A stretch of 12,975 nt of DNA, taken from contig JADZAD010000061.1 of assembly GCA_020852775.1 (NCBI GenBank), positions 1 to 12,975 of the forward strand. Direction: 5' to 3'. The notes under the pieces are model-generated. The model did no database searches and was not told where the DNA came from. It was given only the letters and a program-made list of their open reading frames with translations. Position numbers and translations under genes: made by a program. This DNA is from Anaerolineae bacterium (GTDB lineage: Bacteria > Chloroflexota > Anaerolineae > Aggregatilineales > UBA3940). Shown here piece by piece: positions 7,825-12,975 of the stretch (the first letter of the stretch is position 1; every line of letters begins with the position of its first letter).

Positions 7825-8084
7825 GCCACACCCCTCTGACGGGGCGCAAAATACGCCCGGTTGCGGCTGATGTCCTCCTTCAGCCAGCCTGGCACCTGCA
7901 CCTCCGGCCAGATGGCGTTGTACGGGCAGGCAGGGATACACAGCCCACAGTCGGTGCAGGCCTCCGGATCGATGTAGTACGTCGGCCACTCGTCGATCGG
8001 CTCACCGGGGCGGATGCAGTCCACCGGGCAGCGCTCGACGCAGCCACCGTGACGCAGGCACAGGCCGGTAATCACGTGCGTCAT
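7818..8084 (-). CDS. Ferredoxin with two iron-sulfur clusters
   Basis: The 88-residue electron carrier has eight Cys in a two-cluster pattern: C9, C15, C19 and C23 (CLRHGGCVERCPVDC), then C43, C46, C49 and C53 (CTDCGLCIPACP). The second group is a classical CxxCxxCxxxCP motif. The first has C-x5-C-x3-C-x3-C instead of CxxC, so one cluster may be [3Fe-4S] or a [4Fe-4S] with altered spacing. An acidic linker (PGEPIDEW) joins the halves and a tail of about 30 residues follows (VPGWLKEDISRNRAYF), as in seven-iron type ferredoxins. The ATG at 8084 follows the stop of the upstream DUF3048 gene by 2 bases, so it is translationally coupled to a lipoprotein, an odd partner. Its redox partner is unknown. 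Confidence 0.9.
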   Translation of the reverse strand: MTHVITGLCLRHGGCVERCPVDCIRPGEPIDEWPTYYIDPEACTDCGLCIPACPYNAIWPEVQVPGWLKEDISRNRAYFAPRQRGVAQ

Positions 8085-8086
8085 GA

Positions 8087-9268
8087 TCAGGGCGTAAAGT
8101 CGAGCGTCGCGGCGAACTCGGAGAATTCCGCCGCGTCCGGGGCGACACTGGTACTGAACCAGGTCGTGCCGGGCCTGAGCGGGATCGGGTCACCCGCGGT
8201 ATCCAGCAGCCGGATCATCTCGTCTCCTTCACGCTCCCAGGTGATGGCGTAGGCCCGTCTGTCCCGCAGCAGAAAGCCGTCTCCCTCACCGTGCAGCAGA
8301 ATACCGACCGAGAGAAGCTGGTTGGGCTGATCCTCGATGAAATCCGCGAGATAGTGCTCCGCAAAGAGGATCACCACGTTGTCAAAGGCCAGCTGCTCGC
8401 CCGTCAGCAGATCGATGTCGATCGCTTCCGGGGCCCGCGCCCGTTGATCCTCCGTCGAACTCAGCCAGCGCCCGCTGGCGTCGTCATACACCCAGCGGTG
8501 CACCGGGCCACGCCCGGGGTAATCCATCGCCAGCCTGCTGGCCGGTTCACCCCCCGCGGGCGGCTCGGCAGCGAAGATCAATCCGCTGAGGTCAACCGGT
8601 TCATTGACCCGGCGACGATCAGCATACGCCCAGACCTGCGCCGGGACAGCGAAAAGTGAGTGATAGAAGTCCGTCCCGGCGACCGGGATATCGGGGATGC
8701 GTACCAGATGCCGGCCATCCGGCTCCTCGCGGAAGACGCGCTCCCACCAGCCGGACTCCTTGAGCGCGGTGGTCACGCCTGAGCTTGCCCCGGAGGTCAC
8801 CAGCAGGCCCCCGTACATCGGCACCAGCACATCCACATCGATCAGGCGGGTGCTACGTACCGATCCGACCCGTTCCGGGCTCTGGCTGAGATAGATCGCG
8901 GTGTAGCGTGTCTGCCCCCAGCCCTCCATCTGGTACTCCCAGACATGGTCTGCAAACGACAGGCCGCTCTGCGGGCGCACCTCCGGCGACTCGTTGCTCA
9001 CCTTGATCACCAGCGGGCGGCGTTCCAGCACCGCCGGATCGCTGACTGGCAGGCCGGTGAGCGGATTGACGTTTTCATCCAGCCCGGAGGCCTCTTCAGC
9101 AGGCTCATCCGCCGCGGCACCCGGCGTGACAGGCTCAAGCGTTGGGACGGTTGTGTTCGCCATGTCAGGCGGCGGCAGGGTGACCAGTGCCTGCGGTGCC
9201 GGCTCACAGGCCGCCAGCATGAAGGGCATCAGCAGGGCGGTGACGACTAAGCGAGGGTACCGGCTCAT
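8087..9268 (-). CDS. DUF3048 (YerB-like) lipoprotein, copy 1
   Basis: The product is 393 residues, exported and lipidated: the signal peptide ends LAAC with C21, followed by an Ala/Pro/Glu-rich linker to about 70. The DUF3048 N-terminal domain then shows NPLTGLPV, RRPLVIKVSN, RPQSGLSFADHVWEY and RVGSVRSTRLID. The C-terminal domain shows the YHSLFAVP, WVYDDASGRWL and DLLTGEQLAFDNVVIL blocks and ends near RPGTTWFS. The biochemical role of the family is not established; B. subtilis YerB is the best-known member. ATG 9268 has a GAGG-containing site upstream. It lies 21 bases after copy 2 and 2 bases before the ferredoxin gene, so the three form one minus-strand operon. It is the closest relative of copy 2 in the window. 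Confidence 0.9.
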   Translation of the reverse strand: MSRYPRLVVTALLMPFMLAACEPAPQALVTLPPPDMANTTVPTLEPVTPGAAADEPAEEASGLDENVNPLTGLPVSDPAVLERRPLVIKVSNESPEVRPQSGLSFADHVWEYQMEGWGQTRYTAIYLSQSPERVGSVRSTRLIDVDVLVPMYGGLLVTSGASSGVTTALKESGWWERVFREEPDGRHLVRIPDIPVAGTDFYHSLFAVPAQVWAYADRRRVNEPVDLSGLIFAAEPPAGGEPASRLAMDYPGRGPVHRWVYDDASGRWLSSTEDQRARAPEAIDIDLLTGEQLAFDNVVILFAEHYLADFIEDQPNQLLSVGILLHGEGDGFLLRDRRAYAITWEREGDEMIRLLDTAGDPIPLRPGTTWFSTSVAPDAAEFSEFAATLDFTP

Positions 9269-9289
9269 CTCATCCTCATTCGCAACAGG

Positions 9290-10498
9290 TTACGGCTCAA
9301 ACGTGATCGTGGATGGCTCGAAGTTGGTTGAATAGACGCTGAACCAGATCGTGCCTGGCCTGAAGGGGATCGGGTGGCCGTCGCGGTCAACCAGGCGGAT
9401 CATGTCGTCACCAGCATTCCGCTGCCACAGGCCTTCAAAGCGCTGGCCATCACGCAGCAGGACCGCCGGGCCTTCCCCTGTCATCTTCAGGCCGAGCGAA
9501 AAGAGCTGGTTGGGCTCATCCTCGATGAAGTCCGCCTCATAATACTCGACCCCCATGATGAGCACATTATCAAACGCGAGCGGCTCCCCGGTGAGGTAAT
9601 CGGTGCTCTGCACATCGTCCACCGTACTCAGCCAGTGCCCGCCCGCCTCGTCATAGTCCCAGCGGTGCTTCGGCCCATAGGCCGGGAAGTCCACGGTGGC
9701 GGCGGTAGCTGGGATCGGGTCACCGGGCAGGGCTGGGTCGAAGGTCAGGCCGGTGAGGTCGGGCCGCTGATTCCTGCCGTTCTGATCCGCCCATGCCCAG
9801 ATCGCGGAAGGAATCGCGAACAGGGAGTGATAGGTCTCGATGCCGGGGCGAGGCACATCGTAGATGCGCTTCAGGTAGGGCTCGTAGAACCCGGTCTGGT
9901 TGGAGACGACCCGGTCAGCAAACGGCGCACCCAGCAGCCGCTCCAGGATGCGCGGCGGGCTGCCCGCGGGCGATCCCGCCGGGACTAGGCTGCCACCCGA
10001 CAGCACCAGAATGCCGTCGTACATCGGCATCAACTGCTCGATGTCGATCAGCCGGGCGCTGCGTACCGAGCCAGTGTATTCCGGCGCACGGCTGTAATAC
10101 ACAGCGGTGTAGCGGGTGATCCGCTTATCCTCCATGATGTATTCCCAGACATGATCGGCGAATGACAGGCCGCTCTGCGGGCGCACTACATCGGGGTAGT
10201 CGCTGATCTTGATCAGCAGTGGGCGGCGATTCAGCACGGCGAGGTCTTCGACGCGCAGCCCGGTGAGGGGGTTGACATCCGGAGCAAAATTCGCGGGGCC
10301 AATCTGGCTGGGGGATACCGTCGCGGTCGGGGCCGGGGTGGGCGTTTCCTGCGGTTCAGCAGGGGTCACCGTAGTGTCAGGCGAAAGGGTCGCGGTGACA
10401 ATGATGTACCGTGGCTGCGCTGCAAGGCAGCCTGTCAGCAGGGCGAGCATCACCCCGATCAGGCTGGCAGACAGCACACGGTATCTGATTGCCTTCAT
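9290..10498 (-). CDS. DUF3048 (YerB-like) lipoprotein, copy 2
   Basis: The product is 402 residues from ATG 10498, chosen because it begins the signal peptide MKAIRYRVLSASLIGVMLALLTGC (read in two halves, lipidated C24) and has GGGGTGAG just upstream. A longer frame to 10654 would put 52 unlikely residues before it and run through a terminator hairpin. A Pro/Thr linker (about 30-65) leads into the same blocks as copy 1: NPLTGLRV, RRPLLIKISDYP, RPQSGLSFADHVWEY, GSVRSARLID, YHSLFAIP, HRWDYDEAGGHWL, DYLTGEPLAFDNVLI and RPGTIWFS. The substrate or function is unknown. The terminator at 10539-10565 suggests its transcript either reads through from copy 3 or starts in the short gap after it. Confidence 0.9.
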   Translation of the reverse strand: MKAIRYRVLSASLIGVMLALLTGCLAAQPRYIIVTATLSPDTTVTPAEPQETPTPAPTATVSPSQIGPANFAPDVNPLTGLRVEDLAVLNRRPLLIKISDYPDVVRPQSGLSFADHVWEYIMEDKRITRYTAVYYSRAPEYTGSVRSARLIDIEQLMPMYDGILVLSGGSLVPAGSPAGSPPRILERLLGAPFADRVVSNQTGFYEPYLKRIYDVPRPGIETYHSLFAIPSAIWAWADQNGRNQRPDLTGLTFDPALPGDPIPATAATVDFPAYGPKHRWDYDEAGGHWLSTVDDVQSTDYLTGEPLAFDNVLIMGVEYYEADFIEDEPNQLFSLGLKMTGEGPAVLLRDGQRFEGLWQRNAGDDMIRLVDRDGHPIPFRPGTIWFSVYSTNFEPSTITFEP

Positions 10499-10538
10499 CT
10501 CACCCCCTGCAGAGCACAGCCTTCGTACAGAAAGACCA

Positions 10539-10565
10539 CAGGAGCAGAGGTGGCCTCTGCTCCTG
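10539..10565 (-). terminator. Intrinsic terminator after DUF3048 copy 3
   Basis: CAGGAGCAGAGG (10539-10550) pairs perfectly over 12 bp with CCTCTGCTCCTG (10554-10565), loop TGG. On the minus strand it begins 31 bases after the copy 3 stop (10597) and is followed by ggtctttctg. It also sits 41 bases upstream of the copy 2 start, so it could act as an attenuator for copy 2, copy 1 and the ferredoxin. Confidence 0.8.
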
Positions 10566-10596
10566 CCGGGGATCCTCATGAGTGCCGGGAAAAGCC

Positions 10597-11799
10597 CTAC
10601 GGAACGAGCGTCACCGCTGGCGGGCCGTAACCGCTGGAAGCCACCTGGAACCATGTCTGCCCCGGCTTGAAGGGCACTACCCTGCCGGAGGAATCCGTGA
10701 AGGTCATCATCTTCTCCGCGAATTCCGACTCACGAGACCAGGTCAGCGGGTAGCGATAGCCATCACGCAGCAGCACGGCTTCACCCGTGCCGAAAAGGTC
10801 GATGCCGACGCCCAGTTCGCCGGTGGCCGTGTCTTCCGGCCAGTCGGTCTGGTAATTCCACGCATAGAGGATCACGACGTTGTCGAAGTGAAGCTGCTCC
10901 TGTGTCAGCGCGTCAATATGCACGACATCATCCGACCAGCGCAGCCAGTCCCCGCTGGCCATGTCGTAGCGCCAGGTGACCTTCGGGCCGACGCCGGGAT
11001 AATCGATCGTTACCTCAGTAGTGGGGGTGCCACCGTTCGGCGGGATCGGGTCAAAGGCCAGCCCGTCGAGGTTGACTCGCTGATCCAGGTCGCGCTCCGC
11101 GGCCAGCTTCCACAACTCGGTGGGGATGGCGAACAGGGTGTGCTCATAAGCGAGCTCATCCTGCGGGATGCGCTGGTTGTAGGGCGCGCCCGTGCCAAAC
11201 TCCTCGGAGAAGTTGCGGACGCGCCAGGGTGCGTTCAGCATGTATTCACGCATGCGCCACGGCTCATCCGGGTTCTTGTGGTTCGTGCTGAACCCGGCGG
11301 CGACGTAGAGCGCCTGGTACATCGGCACCATCTCCAGGTCGGGCTGGCGTCCGCTCCGTACAGAGCCAACACGCTCAGGCTCCTGCCCGTAGATAATCAC
11401 GCTGAAGCGGGTCAGCGCGAAGCCCTCGACCTGGTGCTCCCAGACGTGATCCGCGGACTGCAAGCCGGCCTGATACGGACGGATCTCCGGCGGGTTGTTG
11501 CTCACCTTGACCAGGATCGGGCGGCGATCCAGGATTGTCGGATCGCTCACGAACTGCCCGGTCAGCGGGTTGGCGTTGGGCGGGAAGCCGGTCGGGCCGG
11601 TCGGCGGGACGGGCGTCGCGGTGGGCGTCGGTGGGATTTCCGTCGGCGCGGCGGCGGGCACAACCGCCACCGTAGTGGGCTCCGCCCGCGGGGTGGCGGT
11701 GGGCGTCGGCGGGATGGTGGGCGCGGGGCGGCAGGCCGTCAGCGCGGCGAACGCGAGCAGTGATACAGGCAGAATGGACAGGAGCCTTGAGCGTTTCAT
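10597..11799 (-). CDS. DUF3048 (YerB-like) lipoprotein, copy 3 (divergent)
   Basis: The product is 400 residues from ATG 11799, where the signal peptide MKRSRLLSILPVSLL... ends in LTAC with lipidated C23; the longer frame to 11931 crosses a TATAAT box and lacks a signal at its start. A long Pro/Thr linker (about 24-80) contains two PPTPTATP units encoded by 23-base direct repeats. The DUF3048 blocks are present but altered: NPLTGQFV, RRPILVKVSNNP, IRPYQAGLQSADHVWEH and GSVRSGRQPDLEMVPMY, where copies 1 and 2 have RLID. It also has a unique insert (STNHKNPDEPWRMREYML) and then YEHTLFAIP in place of YHSLFA, followed by WRYDMASGDWLRW, DALTQEQLHFDNVVIL and KPGQTWFQ. It has its own terminator and a likely promoter, so it is probably a separate transcription unit. 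Confidence 0.88.
   Translation of the reverse strand: MKRSRLLSILPVSLLAFAALTACRPAPTIPPTPTATPRAEPTTVAVVPAAAPTEIPPTPTATPVPPTGPTGFPPNANPLTGQFVSDPTILDRRPILVKVSNNPPEIRPYQAGLQSADHVWEHQVEGFALTRFSVIIYGQEPERVGSVRSGRQPDLEMVPMYQALYVAAGFSTNHKNPDEPWRMREYMLNAPWRVRNFSEEFGTGAPYNQRIPQDELAYEHTLFAIPTELWKLAAERDLDQRVNLDGLAFDPIPPNGGTPTTEVTIDYPGVGPKVTWRYDMASGDWLRWSDDVVHIDALTQEQLHFDNVVILYAWNYQTDWPEDTATGELGVGIDLFGTGEAVLLRDGYRYPLTWSRESEFAEKMMTFTDSSGRVVPFKPGQTWFQVASSGYGPPAVTLVP
11615..11715. repeat. 23-base imperfect direct repeats encoding the Pro/Thr linker
   Basis: The segments 11615-11637 and 11693-11715 are near-identical (two differences). Each encodes a PPTPTATP-type unit in the linker between the lipid anchor and DUF3048 domain of copy 3. 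They probably arose by slippage or unequal crossing over, and they set the length of the flexible tether. Confidence 0.6.
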
Positions 11800-11862
11800 G
11801 ATCGGTATTCTGGAACCCTGCTGTTCGGACGACAGTGCGGCCAGCATACGCCGCGAGCGGGA

Positions 11863-11868
11863 ATTATA
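11863..11868 (-). promoter_or_regulatory. Perfect -10 box upstream of DUF3048 copy 3
   Basis: The minus strand reads TATAAT here, 63 bases before the copy 3 ATG, in otherwise GC-rich DNA. No good -35 hexamer stands 16-18 bases upstream (the region reads about GGCGGA), so it may need an activator or another sigma factor. Transcription would start near 11856. Confidence 0.45.
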
Positions 11869-11907
11869 CCGATCATCGCCCGCCTTCCGCCATGTGAGAG
11901 AGGAGGC

Positions 11908-11964
11908 AAACAGAGAGCGCCGGATGCACATGCTCCCGGCGCTCTGATTTCTCTCGGTCTGCGA
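11908..11964. repeat. 57-base hairpin repeat, copy A
   Basis: This segment matches 12833-12889 with only two mismatches, and weaker similarity continues about 20 bases further right. It holds a perfect 10-bp hairpin, AGAGCGCCGG (11914-11923) with CCGGCGCTCT (11936-11945), and a 12-base loop. On the minus strand the hairpin is followed by ctgtttgcc, so it could terminate transcription leaving the orphan lipoprotein gene, although that gene ends about 190 bases earlier. The conserved flank CTGATTTCTCTCGGTCTGCGA lies outside the stem (in two parts, 11944-11964), which an ordinary terminator would not need. Confidence 0.85.
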
Positions 11965-12133
11965 CCCGTCACTTTGGGCCTTCAGTCTTAGTCGGCACAG
12001 ATAGGTGATGGCTATCTCATAGGAAGGTCTTCGACCAGACGGTGCCTAGCGGGTTCTACCGTCAGCTACCTTTCCGGTCGAGACCGTCCTCAGGTTCAGT
12101 CAGAATATGTGCTTAGAAGGTTAACTGTGCAAG
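11965..12133. other. Gene-free spacer with small inverted repeats
   Basis: No coding frame with a ribosome site was found between repeat copy A and the lipoprotein stop; with the promoter region to the left, 11800-12133 is the only stretch over 300 bases without a gene. It contains several short perfect hairpins: GATAG/CTATC near 12000-12016, GGTC/GACC at 12026-12036 and GACGGT/ACCGTC at 12038-12063 (14-base loop), then CGGTC/GACCG near 12075-12086. These could be a decayed terminator or a structured RNA. No known RNA family was recognised. Confidence 0.4.
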
Positions 12134-12673
12134 TCACCGTAATTGAGAATCCACATTATCTACTGCTGTCACAAAGTCATCCAAAGACATTGGAGTCAGA
12201 GTCATGTTCGCAGTAAGATACACAATAAGGTCACCATATTGGGCCATGAACTTGCACAGTTGAGTCCCGGTATCTCGTCGAGCACAGGCAATGCTATACT
12301 CATCAGCCGACAAGCTGGGGTAAGCAGATGGAGCAAGATCCTCCCAAGACCTGATGAACTCATTCTGATAGAAGAAGACTGTTAACTGCCTATCATACTC
12401 TCGAACAGCTTGCTCGACAGATGAATACTTATACACTTCCTGGTAAAATGGTCCTCCATTTGCGGACATACTTCCACAACGATGAATAGCTCCGTGATGG
12501 TCTATAGGATGGTAGGTTTCCATCCTCTCTGTTACCGTATTTGGTCCTGTGTTGATGAGTAGGGCTTTCATCTCATCTGTACAGATTTGGCCCGGTTCAA
12601 GTGCGTTCTTTGGTCGGCAACCCACTGTGAGAAGCGCTAGTACTATGAGAAACTTCAGGATCTGTCTTTTCAC
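12134..12673 (-). CDS. Orphan Cys-rich lipoprotein of unknown function (low GC)
   Basis: The product is 179 residues with no recognised family. The start is GTG 12673 with GGGAG 6 bases upstream. A short signal peptide (MKRQILKFLIVLALLTVGC) ends in a lipobox-like LTVGC, lipidated C19. The -3 residue is Thr rather than Leu, so lipidation is probable, not certain. The mature part has four further Cys (C31, C66, C130, C140) that could form two disulfides, a His-rich patch (YHPIDHHGAIH, 54-64) and a soluble alpha/beta-looking body containing YSSVEQAVREYDRQ. Hand counting gives about 47% GC over 12181-12660, against about 65% in sampled neighbouring genes. The gene lies between the two copies of the 57-base repeat. 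Both facts point to later acquisition. Confidence 0.75.
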   Translation of the reverse strand: MKRQILKFLIVLALLTVGCRPKNALEPGQICTDEMKALLINTGPNTVTERMETYHPIDHHGAIHRCGSMSANGGPFYQEVYKYSSVEQAVREYDRQLTVFFYQNEFIRSWEDLAPSAYPSLSADEYSIACARRDTGTQLCKFMAQYGDLIVYLTANMTLTPMSLDDFVTAVDNVDSQLR

Positions 12674-12832
12674 TGGACGCTCCCATCAAAGTAGGTGATA
12701 GGGAAGCGGGTTCCATAAGTAACCCTCCCCAAAATTAATACCAGTCAGATGCGGAAAGCAAAGCCTGCGGGGTCAGACTATGCCTACACAGGAGTATGCC
12801 ACAGGCCATGCAGTACCACGATTCGCGCCCGT

Positions 12833-12889
12833 AAACAGAAAGCGCCGGATGCACATGCACCCGGCGCTCTGATTTCTCTCGGTCTGCGA
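12833..12889. repeat. 57-base hairpin repeat, copy B
   Basis: This is the partner of 11908-11964 (same orientation, two mismatches). Its hairpin is AGCGCCGG (12841-12848) with CCGGCGCT (12861-12868), a 12-base loop identical to copy A except for one base, and one stem mismatch that shortens the stem by 2 bp relative to copy A. It begins 16 bases after the stop of the minus-strand gene at the window's right end, and on that strand the stem is followed by ttctgttta, so here it fits well as an intrinsic terminator. Confidence 0.85.
12841..12868 (-). terminator. Intrinsic terminator of the gene at the right edge
   Basis: The hairpin core of repeat copy B lies about 37 bases past the TAA at 12907-12905 on the minus strand and is followed by a U-rich stretch (ttctgttta). 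The stem is 8 bp, all but one G-C. Confidence 0.65.
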
Positions 12890-12904
12890 ACTGTCGGTTT
12901 GGCC

Positions 12905-12975
12905 TTACGGCGCGGGCTCCAGTATGAGCTTCTCCTTCGCGCTGGCCTCGACCATCTCCCGTGACCAGTTGGTCG
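12905..12975 (-). CDS. C-terminal fragment of an unidentified protein
   Basis: The minus-strand frame is open from the window edge to a TAA at 12907-12905 and encodes TNWSREMVEASAKEKLILEP followed by AP and the stop. Codon use is GC-rich like the neighbours, and a terminator hairpin follows in the right place, so it is likely the end of a real gene. Twenty-two residues are too few to name a family, and it does not resemble the C termini of the three DUF3048 proteins. Confidence 0.5.
   Translation of the reverse strand, partial: TNWSREMVEASAKEKLILEPAP

Noticed and set aside
10499..10654. N-terminal extension of DUF3048 copy 2
   Set aside because: It would bury the signal peptide and cross a perfect terminator hairpin; the ATG at 10498 has its own ribosome site.
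10582..11763. Long + strand frame (393 codons) opposite DUF3048 copy 3
   Set aside because: It mirrors a conserved gene, ends in Arg/Gly repeats caused by the Pro/Thr linker on the other strand, and shows no domain.
11908..12889. The repeat pair as the ends of an insertion sequence
   Set aside because: The repeats are direct, not inverted, and no transposase frame lies between them.
12749..12964. Plus-strand frame across repeat copy B and the right-edge gene
   Set aside because: It runs through the hairpin repeat and antisense to the edge gene, with no ribosome site and no recognisable sequence.

Overview
The window looks like an ordinary chromosomal stretch of a GC-rich bacterium, most likely a member of the Chloroflexota (Anaerolineae-like). 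That assignment is an inference. It rests on several lipoproteins with Pro/Thr-rich linkers after the lipid cysteine (repeated PTPTATP-type segments), three neighbouring DUF3048 (YerB-like) lipoproteins, a split methylmalonyl-CoA mutase large subunit, and strong SD sequences with some GTG starts. No rRNA, tRNA, CRISPR array, transposase or phage gene was seen.

Left part (1-2586). The 3' half of a SAM-dependent methyltransferase on the + strand meets a minus-strand pair, methylmalonyl-CoA mutase catalytic subunit followed by methylmalonyl-CoA epimerase. Together these two convert (S)- to (R)-methylmalonyl-CoA and on to succinyl-CoA. The separate B12-binding subunit and the MeaB-type chaperone are not in the window.

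Middle part (2638-7824). A set themed on molybdenum/tungsten runs on the + strand. moaA (first step of molybdopterin synthesis) has its own promoter and an unusual leader hairpin. Next comes a two-gene unit, a HAD-family phosphatase and a 65-residue Asp/Glu/Trp-only-tailed protein, behind a good sigma70-like promoter. The tungstate ABC importer follows: tupA (binding lipoprotein), then tupB-tupC (permease and ATPase, overlapping by ATGA). tupA is separated from tupBC by a bidirectional terminator and a minus-strand gene for a small three-helix membrane protein. tupB appears to lack a standard start codon: the best start is an ATA eight bases after a perfect AGGAGG.

Right part (7818-12975). 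Everything is on the minus strand. Reading in the direction of transcription there is the 3' end of an unidentified gene with a terminator, a low-GC Cys-rich orphan lipoprotein, and three DUF3048 lipoproteins. The last of these is coupled with a 2-base gap to a two-cluster ferredoxin. The orphan lipoprotein lies between two copies of a 57-bp hairpin-containing direct repeat (11908-11964 and 12833-12889, two mismatches), which suggests an inserted or duplicated segment.

The most interesting points are the ATA start of tupB, the extreme D/E/W protein, the repeat-bounded low-GC island, the moaA leader inverted repeat, and the DUF3048-ferredoxin arrangement.
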